NCBI RefSeq assembly: GCF_011369485.1
Contig: NZ_VXCA01000032.1
Span: forward strand, 1 to 35,421
Source of the DNA: Pseudomonas atagonensis
GTDB taxonomy: Bacteria > Pseudomonadota > Gammaproteobacteria > Pseudomonadales > Pseudomonadaceae
DNA length: 35,421 nucleotides
Direction: 5' to 3'
Shown here: in pieces, positions 7,864-15,469 of the stretch
Layout: each line of letters begins with the position of its first letter
Numbering within the stretch: the stretch's first letter is position 1
Notes under the pieces: generated by a model
The model's database searches: none
Seen by the model: the letters and a program-made list of their open reading frames with translations, nothing else
Told to the model about the DNA's origin: nothing
Program-made: the position numbers and the translations under genes

Positions 7864-8409
7864 TTATCCCAAGATATCTTTAAGCAGTGCATCAATGCTT
7901 GATGTCGTGCAGGTGTTTTCGTGCTCTGCGAATTCGAGCGTATGGCACATTTTGCCGGTTGGGTTGGCAAATCGAACTGTGTTATTTGAGTCGAAGGATC
8001 CAGTCATTGATGACCCGTCATCAAAGTGCGCGGTGCATGTGAACCCTTGATAGCTCTCAGAAGCCGGGATCTTAAAGGCGATCCAGTTCCCATGAATAAT
8101 CATCGGCGTCGGTGGCGTAAACGGCGCAGGTGTATGTGAGTCGCCGATGATCACCGTTCCCGATCCTCCGATCACGACGTCTCCATGTGATCCGACTGTG
8201 CCAATCAGCGCGGCGTTTTTGCCGTTGATGAATACGGTGCCGGATACGGCGGAGGCTAGTGCGCTGCCGCAGGTGCAGGTGTCGCCCATTCTGGCGGCGG
8301 CAAGCTTGTCGAAGAACACGTCGGGGGATCCGGAGGCAATGGCTTTGGGGCCGTGTCCGGGCATGGGGCAACTGGTGGGGTCGGTGAGGCGTGCGGCGGG
8401 CTTTGCCAT
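7864..8409 (-). CDS. PAAR-domain protein with C-terminal extension
   Basis: Spike-tip protein that caps VgrG in type VI secretion and carries cargo. Residues ~1-95 are a PAAR domain: AARLTDPTSC, CPMPGHGPKAIASGSPDV, AARMGDTCTCG, VFINGKNAALIG, GDVVIGGSGTVIIG. Metal-binding His/Cys residues are retained. After a proline-rich linker (TPAPFTPPTP), residues ~101-181 form a beta-rich extension with four cysteines, of unknown role, possibly the dock for the downstream toxin. The gene is first in a three-gene minus-strand operon. AGGAAG lies upstream of the start. No vgrG or structural T6SS gene is in the window, so this is an orphan cargo cluster. Confidence 0.88.
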   Translation of the reverse strand: MAKPAARLTDPTSCPMPGHGPKAIASGSPDVFFDKLAAARMGDTCTCGSALASAVSGTVFINGKNAALIGTVGSHGDVVIGGSGTVIIGDSHTPAPFTPPTPMIIHGNWIAFKIPASESYQGFTCTAHFDDGSSMTGSFDSNNTVRFANPTGKMCHTLEFAEHENTCTTSSIDALLKDILG

Positions 8410-8641
8410 GTGTGACTTCCTGTCAACGGATTAGCTGGCACCGACTGTATCAGACTTGCTTTTGTGAGTGTCTGACGGCGAAGTGTTCGGTGCCTCTCAT
8501 CAATCTAAACGGCGAAATCTGTGCGTGTTTAAGCGAAGCTCTCTGATACGCCTTTGGCCCTACACAACCTTGCGCCATCCCCTACACCTAAGACAGAATC
8601 CGCCGGCTTGTGCGTCTAGCTCGCGGGTTCTATCGTCCCTA
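8410..8641. other. intergenic region between the PAAR operon and the DUF6124 leader
   Basis: This divergent region should hold the PAAR operon promoter (minus) and the promoter of the downstream leader (plus). I see no reliable promoter hexamers or coding sequence. The last ~60 bases before 8642 may belong to the leader. Confidence 0.3.
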
Positions 8642-8865
8642 GGTCACTGAAAACCAGTGACCGGGTTTGGTAGCCCGTCTCCGTCAGAAGCACAAGGCTA
8701 CTGTCTTGCGAGGGCGTTTTTTGTCTTCGTTTTATGGTGGTCATGCGCGGGGCGTCTTCGGATGCGCCGGGGTTCCTGACGACCGGTCTACCAACCTGCG
8801 TATGGCCTCCACCCTTCGTTTGGTAGCGAGAGTGATGGCTCCTTTTCGTTAACCCGTCAGGAGTT
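8642..8865 (+). ncRNA. candidate structured 5' leader RNA of the DUF6124 gene
   Basis: Several stable elements occur in order. There is a perfect 8-bp hairpin GGTCACTG/CAGTGACC (8642-8662). There is a stem around 8749-8768 closed by a TTCG tetraloop. An outer pairing joins GGTGG (8736-8740) with CCACC (8809-8813). GTTTGGTAGC appears twice, at 8665-8674 and 8818-8827. Both copies can pair with the single CTACCAA at 8788-8794, giving two mutually exclusive folds. The second copy is about 45 bases before the ATG. I recall similar leaders before other Pseudomonas genes of this type, but know no Rfam family for it. Boundaries are approximate. Confidence 0.5.
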
Positions 8866-8870
8866 ACACC

Positions 8871-9233
8871 ATGTTCAAGCCAACACCGAATCCGCCGGAA
8901 ACCGATCCGGCATCCCCGTACCAATCCCCCAATTCCAAAAAACTCAACGAAGCCGCCGAGCGCGCGCTTGATCACTATCTGTTGCCCGCCAGCCACATCA
9001 TGTCCAGCGTCAATGAGCCCGAGCGCATGTACTTCGCCAATCCGAAGTACGACTCCGAATCCCTATTGGCTAACGCTAGCGAAACCCTGAGTTCCGCCTC
9101 CGAGATGCTCAGTAATTTCGCCGCGACGCTCGAGCCCTCGCACCGCAAGACCGCGCTGGGCATTGCGCAGGTGGTGATGTTGGGGGAGTTGGCGGTGAAT
9201 CAGGCGTTGGATAACGTCGAAGTGAAGGCGTAA
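8871..9233 (+). CDS. DUF6124 family protein
   Basis: A 120-residue soluble protein of unknown function, restricted as far as I know to Pseudomonas. Recognisable features are the start MFKPTPNPPETDP, the segment KKLNEAAERALDHYL, and the C-terminal half (SASEMLSNFAATLEPSHRKTALGIAQVVMLGELAVNQALDN). The protein is predicted to be almost entirely helical after a proline-rich N-terminus. CAGGAG precedes the ATG. A long structured leader lies upstream. It sits between a T6SS toxin-immunity operon and a second immunity-like gene, both on the opposite strand; whether this is more than coincidence is open. Confidence 0.85.
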   Translation: MFKPTPNPPETDPASPYQSPNSKKLNEAAERALDHYLLPASHIMSSVNEPERMYFANPKYDSESLLANASETLSSASEMLSNFAATLEPSHRKTALGIAQVVMLGELAVNQALDNVEVKA

Positions 9234-9278
9234 ATCGTAGCTTTCTGTGGCGGCGGGTTGCCGTTGCCATGGAGGGCA

Positions 9279-9647
9279 TCAATCCGATTGTTTTAGGTGC
9301 GCTGAAAGCTCTTCCCACGCATCCCCATAGTTAAACCGCAACCAAGCGGTGTGCATTCGGTGAAGCTGCCGCCGCCTCCAGCTGTTTTTCTTCGCCAGCA
9401 ACATGTCTTCGATGTCCTGATTCAACTCATCGGCGTTGAACCCTGTCCAGATCGGTGGCAGTGGGCCGGCGAGGTTCCAGGCGCAGACGACGGCGACTTC
9501 CGAGTAAAGGATGTCTTTGATCTGTTCCGGGTCGTAGCCCTGGACTTGGCTGGCGATGTAGGGGTAATCCACGGCGGTGTCGACAAAGATCCACGACAGG
9601 GCGTCGCGGATTTTGTAGAGCTCGGCGGGACTCAGTTCACGTCGCAA
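9279..9647 (-). CDS. orphan DUF7079-like immunity paralogue
   Basis: A 122-residue protein clearly related to the immunity protein at 6707-7087. Both share FVD..VDY.YIA, DILYSEVA.VC, PPIWTGF, a C-terminal WLR and W.E at equivalent places. No toxin gene accompanies this copy. It may be a retained orphan immunity gene giving protection against rivals, or the remnant of a second module. Its base composition is closer to the chromosome than the first copy, which suggests longer residence. The start codon is TTG nine bases after GGAG; no ATG fits. The adjacent acetyltransferase gene ends 18 bases before this start. Confidence 0.75.
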   Translation of the reverse strand: MRRELSPAELYKIRDALSWIFVDTAVDYPYIASQVQGYDPEQIKDILYSEVAVVCAWNLAGPLPPIWTGFNADELNQDIEDMLLAKKNSWRRRQLHRMHTAWLRFNYGDAWEELSAHLKQSD

Positions 9648-9665
9648 ATTCGAGCGCTCCGCGCG

Positions 9666-10217
9666 CTAAGCGTTAGTCAGCCGTTCGATGACAGGGGCCA
9701 GTGCCGGGCGCTTGTCCTGCCATTCAGCCTTGGTAATTCCCAGCAGAACCACGTCTATCCGAACGCCATCCTTCACCACGTTTTGCCGCCGAACACCTTC
9801 CACCTCAAACCCGAATTTCTGGTGCATCTTCACCACCGCCGAATTCACCGCCAACACTTCGCAATTCAGCTTCTCCAATCCCGCCACGTCAAACGCATAA
9901 TCGAGCATCCAGAACTCGACCACGCTGCCCAGCCCTTTACCTTGCAATCTGACGTCCAGATAAAACGCCCAGTCCGCGGTTTTGTGCAGTTCGTTGATTG
10001 CATTCAACGAAACAACCCCAACCGCTTGTTCATCCTTGACCACCACAAACACTTGCTGCCGTGAATTGCCCTGTAGAGAGGCCAGCCAGTTCGCATGTTC
10101 CTGCTCGGTGATTTCATGGGAGGTGTACATGAATTTGCGCACGTCTTGCTGATTGCGAAGTGTGCGCACATGGGCGCGGATGGCGGGGCTGGCGTCGGTG
10201 AGGGGAAGGAATTGCAT
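9666..10217 (-). CDS. GNAT family N-acetyltransferase, PseH-like
   Basis: A 183-residue acetyl-CoA-dependent N-acetyltransferase. Similarity to PseH (acetylation of a UDP-amino-sugar in pseudaminic acid synthesis) shows in DVRKFMYTSHEITEQEHANW, the acetyl-CoA loop region LQGKGLGSVVEFWMLDYAF, LEKLNCEVLAVNSAVVKMHQ and KFGFEVEGVRRQNV. Genuine PseH genes usually lie in flagellin glycosylation clusters, which are absent here, so the true substrate could be another amine. AAGGA is well placed before the ATG. It is upstream of, and on the same strand as, the orphan immunity gene. Confidence 0.8.
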   Translation of the reverse strand: MQFLPLTDASPAIRAHVRTLRNQQDVRKFMYTSHEITEQEHANWLASLQGNSRQQVFVVVKDEQAVGVVSLNAINELHKTADWAFYLDVRLQGKGLGSVVEFWMLDYAFDVAGLEKLNCEVLAVNSAVVKMHQKFGFEVEGVRRQNVVKDGVRIDVVLLGITKAEWQDKRPALAPVIERLTNA

Positions 10218-10353
10218 GGGGCTGTCCTTGTCGGGCGAATTGTCGATTCTGAACGCGGGCTGTCGTTCGGCAAAGTTTCATGTTGCGACGTGCGTTGCGG
10301 GCCTAGGATGCTGACACAAGTTCGCCGTTTTTCATCCTGAGGGGAATCGTGCC

Positions 10354-10566
10354 ATGAGCGCCAATGTCGTCAAAGTGCTGTTGATTGCTGCAACGGTATC
10401 GGTCTTGAGCGCCTGTTCGGGCGCCGGTGGGTTGACGACGACCAGTTGTTTTTCCAGCGATTGCCAGTCGCCGCAGGGGCGCAATGCCAATACGTTGAAG
10501 TTTGGTGGCAACAGTATCGGCAGCAGTCTCAATCAGTACAGTTCTGGCATGTTGCATGACGATTGA
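10354..10566 (+). CDS. small putative lipoprotein
   Basis: A 70-residue protein with a classical lipoprotein signal: MSANVVKVLLIAATVSVLSAC, lipobox LSAC with the lipidated cysteine at residue 21. The mature part (about 50 residues) is rich in Ser, Gly and Asn and contains two more cysteines. No domain is recognised. GAGGGGAA lies just upstream of the ATG. It is a single gene followed by an array of hairpins. A role at the outer membrane is likely but undefined. Confidence 0.75.
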   Translation: MSANVVKVLLIAATVSVLSACSGAGGLTTTSCFSSDCQSPQGRNANTLKFGGNSIGSSLNQYSSGMLHDD

Positions 10567-10610
10567 TGGCTGATACCTGCGGGGAGGGGGCTAGCCAAAA
10601 GGCCCACTGA

Positions 10611-10664
10611 CCGGCTCTTAGCGAAGAGCCGGGACTGCTGCGCAGTCCATGGGGATGAATCCCC
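10611..10664. repeat. three tandem hairpins, REP-like array
   Basis: There are three back-to-back inverted repeats: CCGGCTCTT/AAGAGCCGG (10611-10632, 9 bp), GGACTGC/GCAGTCC (10632-10648, 7 bp) and GGGGA/TCCCC (10651-10664). They lie between convergent genes, so they may terminate both or form a palindromic repeat unit. No T tract follows. Confidence 0.6.
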
Positions 10665-10694
10665 TCACCACAGGTTTTATGTCAGGCAGGATTG

Positions 10695-11486
10695 TTACTG
10701 TGCGGCAGGTACGGCAATCCATTCGCTCAGGGTTTTCTGATATTTCCCGGTGACCTTGCTCAGGTGCAGCCACTGATCGACGTAAAGTTTCCAGCTGATG
10801 TCATCCCGCGGCAGTAAATAAGCCTTCTCCCCATACTGCATGTACTGATGCGGATTCACCGCGCACAAACCGGGTTTGAGTTTCTGTTGGTAGAGGGCTT
10901 CGGAGGCGTCGGTGATCATCACGTCAGCCTTGTTGTCGAGCAGTTGCTGGAAGATCGTCACGTTGTCGTGCAGGGCCAGTTGCGCCTTGGGCAGGAAGGC
11001 GTGGACGAAGGCTTCGTTGGTGCCGCCGGCGGGTTCGACCAGGCGCACGTGGGGTTGGTTGATCTGTTCAATCGTTTGGTATTTGGACTGATCGGCGCAA
11101 CGCACCAGCGGGATCTTGCCGTCGGTGTCGAGGGTGTTGCTGAAGAAGGCCTTTTTCTGCCGCTCCAGCGTCACCGAGATGCCGCCCATGCCGATGTCGC
11201 ATTTGCCGGCCTGCATGTCCGGCATCAGGGTTTTCCAGGTGGTCTGCACCCATTCGACCTTGACGCCGAGGCTGTCGGCCAGGGATTGCGCCATGGCGAT
11301 GTCGATGCCTTCGAATCCGCCGTCCGGGCGTTTGAAGGTGTAGGGTTTGTAGTCGCCGGTGGTGCAGACGCGCAACTGGCCCTGTTGCTGAATGGTGTCG
11401 AGGTGCGAGGCCGGTTCTTGTGCCTGGGCGGCGCCGGCCATGGCCAGCAGGCCGCAGAAGATCATCGTGCTTTTTCGAATTGTCAT
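10695..11486 (-). CDS. periplasmic cyclohexadienyl dehydratase-like protein (PheC/solute-binding fold)
   Basis: A 263-residue exported protein of the type II solute-binding fold. It matches the P. aeruginosa cyclohexadienyl dehydratase pattern as I recall it: TTGDYKP, TTWKTLM, GGISVTLERQKKAFFS, GGTNE, NVTIFQQ, KADVMITDASEA, LCAVNP, EKAYLLPRD and YVDQWLH. The retained Trp in TTW and Glu in GGTNE are expected at the active site, favouring the enzyme (prephenate/arogenate to phenylpyruvate/phenylalanine) over plain amino-acid binding. An amino-acid ABC binding protein is the alternative. The signal peptide is MTIRKSTMIFCGLLAMAGAAQA. No ABC permease genes are adjacent. The reading frame stays open upstream, but the signal peptide fixes the start. 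Confidence 0.75.
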   Translation of the reverse strand: MTIRKSTMIFCGLLAMAGAAQAQEPASHLDTIQQQGQLRVCTTGDYKPYTFKRPDGGFEGIDIAMAQSLADSLGVKVEWVQTTWKTLMPDMQAGKCDIGMGGISVTLERQKKAFFSNTLDTDGKIPLVRCADQSKYQTIEQINQPHVRLVEPAGGTNEAFVHAFLPKAQLALHDNVTIFQQLLDNKADVMITDASEALYQQKLKPGLCAVNPHQYMQYGEKAYLLPRDDISWKLYVDQWLHLSKVTGKYQKTLSEWIAVPAAQ

Positions 11487-11545
11487 GGAGATCGGGCTTG
11501 TGCAGTGGGAGTGCGGGCCAGTGTAGTGAATGCGTTTGCCGGGTG

Positions 11546-12409
11546 TCATCCCGGCTCCGGGCTCAACGTGCCCAGCCACGCCACCAGTGCCACGATCAAC
11601 AGCGCAATCACCAGCTCCAATGCCACGCTGCGGCGCAAGGCGTTGGCCGCTACTTGATGCTGCCCGGCGCGCAACGATTGTTCGAGCAACGGCCCGAGGT
11701 GAAAGCGGTTCAACGCGGCCAGCACCAGCATGCCCCCGAACAACACAACCTTGATCGCCAGCAGAATCCCGTAGGTGCCGAGCAGGACTTCGCCCAGTGT
11801 CGGGCCGACGATGAACAGGTAATTCGCCACGCCGGTGACCAAGAGGATGAGCACAATCGCCGCGCCGACGCCTTCGAAGCGTTTGACGGAATCCGCCAGC
11901 GAGCGAATGCGCGCCTCGCTGCACAGTGCGTCGAGCCGCGACATCAAGATCAACGCGAGCATCGCGCCCAGCCAAGCACTCGCTGCGAGCAGGTGCAGGA
12001 TGTCGCTGAGCAGATGCCACGCGTTATCCATCGCCCCGTGTCCGCTCCAGGCCAGGGAGGCGAGGGCGACGGCGCCGGCCATCGATGCCAGCCACAATCC
12101 CGGCCAGATCATCACGACGATCAGCGTAATCATCCGCACCGCCCACGCCAGCCCGACGTCGGTTTCCAGCACCATCATTTGCAGGTGCGGCCACAGCGCC
12201 GCGAATTCCGTTTCACCACTCATGGCACGGGTCATCAGCACCAGTCCCGCCACTGACAGCAGTGCCCCGATCAACGCCATTCCGCGCAGCATCGGCCGAA
12301 ACCGCAGCACCGCGTCAACGTTGTACAGCCCAAACAACGCCAACCCGAACAACAGCAGCAAATCGACATACAACGCCAGACGCAGAATGATATTGATCAG
12401 TTCAGCCAT
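11546..12409 (-). CDS. copD: copper resistance inner-membrane protein CopD
   Basis: A 287-residue polytopic membrane protein with about eight hydrophobic segments, working with periplasmic CopC in copper trafficking across the inner membrane. Family hallmarks are the GHGA segment (SGHGAMDNAWHLLSDILHLL) with conserved histidines, and AASAWLGAM. It is last in the copABCD operon, starting three bases after the copC stop. The C-terminal helix ends in WLGTLSPEPG. Confidence 0.92.
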   Translation of the reverse strand: MAELINIILRLALYVDLLLLFGLALFGLYNVDAVLRFRPMLRGMALIGALLSVAGLVLMTRAMSGETEFAALWPHLQMMVLETDVGLAWAVRMITLIVVMIWPGLWLASMAGAVALASLAWSGHGAMDNAWHLLSDILHLLAASAWLGAMLALILMSRLDALCSEARIRSLADSVKRFEGVGAAIVLILLVTGVANYLFIVGPTLGEVLLGTYGILLAIKVVLFGGMLVLAALNRFHLGPLLEQSLRAGQHQVAANALRRSVALELVIALLIVALVAWLGTLSPEPG

Positions 12410-12412
12410 CGC

Positions 12413-12787
12413 TCATTTCACTTTGAATGTGACGTTGCCGGTGATCGGATGCGTATCGGCAGACACCGCCCGCCATTGAACCTCGTAGGTGCCGGCAGGC
12501 AGAGGCGTGAGCGGGGTCAGGAGCATGGTTTTCGGATCGCTGCCGGCGCTGACTTTGGCCTTCATCGGCATCGGCGAGTGGGCCATCCCGGGCATTTCGG
12601 TCATCACCAGTTTTGCGCCGGAGAACTGGGTCAGAAGGTTTTCCGAAAAATGCAGTTCGATCTTGCCCGGTGCCGCGCCGTCCGCACCGTCAGTGGGTGT
12701 CGACGACAACAGTTTCGGGTGCGCCTGGGCGAGGCTGCTCAAGAGCAATCCGCTGGCGAGTACCAAGGTGATTTTCAATGTGCGCAT
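12413..12787 (-). CDS. copC: periplasmic copper-binding protein CopC
   Basis: A 124-residue exported copper carrier. The signal peptide ends at SLAQA and the mature protein begins HPKLLSSTPTDG; the N-terminal His is the known Cu(II) ligand. SADTHPITGN supplies the conserved Asp/His pair. The Met-rich loop VMTEMPGMAHSPMPM suits Cu(I) binding. A cupredoxin-like beta barrel is expected. AGAGG precedes the ATG. It is third in the operon, 31 bases after copB. Confidence 0.95.
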   Translation of the reverse strand: MRTLKITLVLASGLLLSSLAQAHPKLLSSTPTDGADGAAPGKIELHFSENLLTQFSGAKLVMTEMPGMAHSPMPMKAKVSAGSDPKTMLLTPLTPLPAGTYEVQWRAVSADTHPITGNVTFKVK

Positions 12788-12818
12788 GCAAGACCTCTGT
12801 GTTGTTTTTTAATGGAAT

Positions 12819-13688
12819 TCAAAACCACAACCGCACACCGAGAACCAGCCGCGCCTCGCTGCGATCCTCACCTTCCTCACCCGCATAATCAGCAGTGTTG
12901 CCGTAAGTACGGTTCCACGTCACGCCGATGTACGGCGCAAATTCGCGGCGGATTTCGTAGCGCAGGCGCAGGCCTGCTTCGGTGTTGGATAGCCCCGCGC
13001 CGATGCCGCGTTGTGGATCGTTTTTGCCGTAGATATTCAGCTCAGCGGTCGGCTGCAGGATCAGGCGATTGGTCAGCAGAATGTCGTAGTCGCCTTCCAG
13101 TCGAACGGCGGATTGTCCGCCTTCACCAATAAACGCGGTGGCTTCGGCCTCGAAGTTGTACAGCGCCATGCCCTGCAAACCGAACGCTGCCCAGGTCTGT
13201 GGCGCGCCGGGTTTGAAATCCTGACGCACGCCGCTGACCACGTCCCACCACGGCGAAATGGCGTGGCCCCATAAGGCCTGAAGTTCGGCGTGTTCGGTCT
13301 GGCCGTTGCTGCGCTCACCCTCGGAACGCAGGAACAGGCGATCGATGTCGCCGCCAATCCAGCCGGACACATCCCAAGCCAACGCGCTGCCGTCATCGGC
13401 GTCCTGCCATTCGAGTTTTTCCGCGAGGAAGTAGCTGTTGATCGCGCTGTCATGTACCTGATGACCGCCGGGGCTGGTGAATACGGCGGCACGGTCGGCG
13501 TCGGTCAGAGCCGGGATCGGCGTGCGGCTTTCAGTCGGCGCGGCGGGCTGCATCATGCCGTCGTCCATGCTTTGCATTGTCGAGTGATCCATGCCGGGCA
13601 TCTGGCTGTGATCCATGCCCTGCATGTCGTTGGCGGCGATGGCCGAGGTGCCGATGAGCAGCAAGGACAACGCGGTGTATCGAGTCAT
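12819..13688 (-). CDS. copB: outer-membrane copper resistance protein CopB
   Basis: A ~289-residue outer-membrane beta-barrel. After the signal (MTRYTALSLLLIGTSAIAA) comes a Met/His-rich copper-binding stretch (MQGMDHSQMPGMDHSTMQSM). The barrel domain then shows alternating strands and ends in the aromatic terminus VRLWF typical of outer-membrane proteins. The signal peptide and AAGGGG just ahead favour the ATG at 13688. An ATG at 13703 overlaps the copA stop codon (ATGA) and could be used instead. It is second gene of copABCD. Confidence 0.92.
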   Translation of the reverse strand: MTRYTALSLLLIGTSAIAANDMQGMDHSQMPGMDHSTMQSMDDGMMQPAAPTESRTPIPALTDADRAAVFTSPGGHQVHDSAINSYFLAEKLEWQDADDGSALAWDVSGWIGGDIDRLFLRSEGERSNGQTEHAELQALWGHAISPWWDVVSGVRQDFKPGAPQTWAAFGLQGMALYNFEAEATAFIGEGGQSAVRLEGDYDILLTNRLILQPTAELNIYGKNDPQRGIGAGLSNTEAGLRLRYEIRREFAPYIGVTWNRTYGNTADYAGEEGEDRSEARLVLGVRLWF

Positions 13689-13699
13689 GATCGGCCCCT

Positions 13700-15397
13700 T
13701 CATTCTTCCACCCGCACTTCGCGGAACATGCCCATTTCCATGTGGTAGAGGAGATGGCAGTGATAGGCCCAGCGGCCCAGTGCGTCAGCGGTGACGCGAT
13801 AGCTGCGACGGGTGCCGGGCGGCATGTCGATGGTGTGTTTGCGTACCTGGAAGTTGCCGTTTTCGTCTTCCAGATCGCTCCACATGCCGTGCAGGTGAAT
13901 CGGGTGGGTCATCATCGTGTCGTTGACCAGCACCAGCCGGATGCGCTCGCCGTACTTCAACAGCAGCGGCTCGGCGTCGGAGAACTTGATGCCGTTGAAC
14001 GACCAGGCGAATTTCTCCATGTGCCCGGTGAGATGCAGTTCGACGGTGCGGCTCGGGTCGCGGCCATCCGGGTCTTCGAAGGTGCTGCGCAGGTCGGCGT
14101 AGGTCAGCACGCGACGACCGTTGTTGCGCAGGCCCAGGCCGGGGTCGGCGAGTTTTGGCGCGGTGCTCATGGCTTGCATGTCCACCAGCGGATTGTTTTT
14201 TTCGCTGTCGGGATGGGATTGCATCGGGCCCATGGCCGAGTGGTCCATGGTGCTCATGTCCATCGAGCCGTGATCCATGCCGCCCATGCCCATGTCGTCC
14301 ATCGTCACCAACGGGCGCGGACCAAGGGCCGGAACCGCAGCTGCCAGACCGGCGCGGGCGGCGAGGGTGCCGCGGGCGTAACCGGTGCGGTCCATGGCCT
14401 GGGCGAAGAGGGTGTAAACCTCGGCGTCCGGCTCGACGATCACGTCATAGGTTTCTGCCACGGCGATGCGCAGCTCATCGACGCTGACCGGTTTGACGTG
14501 CAAACCGTCGGCGGCGACCACAGTCATTTTCAGGCCGGGAATGCGCACGTCGAAGTAGGTCATGGCCGAGCCGTTGATCAGGCGCAGGCGCAGTTTTTCG
14601 CCGGGCCGGAACAGGCCGGTCCAATTGGAATCGGGCGCCTGGCCGTTCATAAGGAAGGTGTAGGTGGCGCCACTGACGTCGGCGATGTCGGTGGGGTTCA
14701 TGTTCATTTGCGCCCACATCTTGCGGTCGGCGACCGTAGCGCCCCAGCCTTTGTCGCTGACATCATTGATGAAATCGCCGACGGTGCGTTTGTGGAAGTT
14801 GTAGTAGTCGGACTGTTTTTTCAGGGTGTTCATCATCCTGGCCGGGTCTTCGTCGCTCCAGTCGCTGAGCATCACCACGTAGTCGCGGTCGTACTGAAAC
14901 GGCTCTGGTTCCCTGGCGTCGATCACCAGCGGCCCGTAGACGCCGGCCTGCTCCTGCAGGCCGGAGTGGCTGTGATACCAGTAAGTGCCGTTCTGCCGCA
15001 CTTTGAATTGATAGACGTACACGCCGCCCGGTTCGATGCCGTGAAAGCTCAGGCCCGGCACGCCGTCCATGTTCGCCGGCAGCAGGATGCCGTGCCAGTG
15101 AATCGAGGTGCTGTCCTTGAGCCGGTTGCGCACCCGCAGCGTCACCGTGTCGCCTTCGCGCCAGCGCAACAGCGGGCCGGGCAGACTGCCGTTGATGGTC
15201 ATTGCGGTACGCGGCGAGCCTGTGAAGTTGACCGGCGTTTCGCCGATCGACAGTTCGAACTCGCTGCCGCTGAGTTGGTTGACCTGACCGGGGCTGTTCA
15301 GTGCCCAGACCGGCGTGCGCCACAGGCCGAGGCCGCCGAGCAAACCACCGGCGGCAAGGCCTTTGACGAAGGTGCGTCGTGAAGTGTTGGAAGGCAT
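13700..15397 (-). CDS. copA: multicopper oxidase CopA, copper resistance
   Basis: A 565-residue periplasmic multicopper oxidase. A Tat signal (SRRTFVKGLAAGGLLGGLGL) exports it folded. The four copper-ligand motifs are visible: HWHG (~100), HSHSG (~142), HPIHLHGM and HCHLLYHMEMGMF near the C-terminus. A Met/His-rich insert (DDMGMGGMDHGSMDMSTMDH) binds extra copper. It oxidises Cu(I) to Cu(II) and sequesters copper. I chose the ATG at 15397; a TTG three codons upstream is less likely. First gene of the operon. An inverted repeat at 15409-15430 overlaps the GGGG of its ribosome binding site. Confidence 0.95.
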   Translation of the reverse strand: MPSNTSRRTFVKGLAAGGLLGGLGLWRTPVWALNSPGQVNQLSGSEFELSIGETPVNFTGSPRTAMTINGSLPGPLLRWREGDTVTLRVRNRLKDSTSIHWHGILLPANMDGVPGLSFHGIEPGGVYVYQFKVRQNGTYWYHSHSGLQEQAGVYGPLVIDAREPEPFQYDRDYVVMLSDWSDEDPARMMNTLKKQSDYYNFHKRTVGDFINDVSDKGWGATVADRKMWAQMNMNPTDIADVSGATYTFLMNGQAPDSNWTGLFRPGEKLRLRLINGSAMTYFDVRIPGLKMTVVAADGLHVKPVSVDELRIAVAETYDVIVEPDAEVYTLFAQAMDRTGYARGTLAARAGLAAAVPALGPRPLVTMDDMGMGGMDHGSMDMSTMDHSAMGPMQSHPDSEKNNPLVDMQAMSTAPKLADPGLGLRNNGRRVLTYADLRSTFEDPDGRDPSRTVELHLTGHMEKFAWSFNGIKFSDAEPLLLKYGERIRLVLVNDTMMTHPIHLHGMWSDLEDENGNFQVRKHTIDMPPGTRRSYRVTADALGRWAYHCHLLYHMEMGMFREVRVEE

Positions 15398-15469
15398 GCG
15401 CTGCAAATCCCCGTTTGAACCATGACGGGGAGGCTAACCAGCGTCAGCTTTCAGTTGGCTGAGGTGGGG

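Noticed and set aside
8616..8996. Minus-strand frame across the DUF6124 leader
   Set aside because: It spans the proposed leader and the start of the DUF6124 gene on the other strand, and has no recognisable domain; conservation here is better explained by RNA structure.
11487..12020. In-frame N-terminal extension of the PheC-like gene
   Set aside because: It overlaps copD in another frame and precedes a good signal peptide; it would make an unnatural fusion.
13742..15382. Long plus-strand open frame (546 codons) opposite copA
   Set aside because: It is antisense to a well-supported multicopper oxidase with all copper motifs; GC-rich coding DNA produces such frames.
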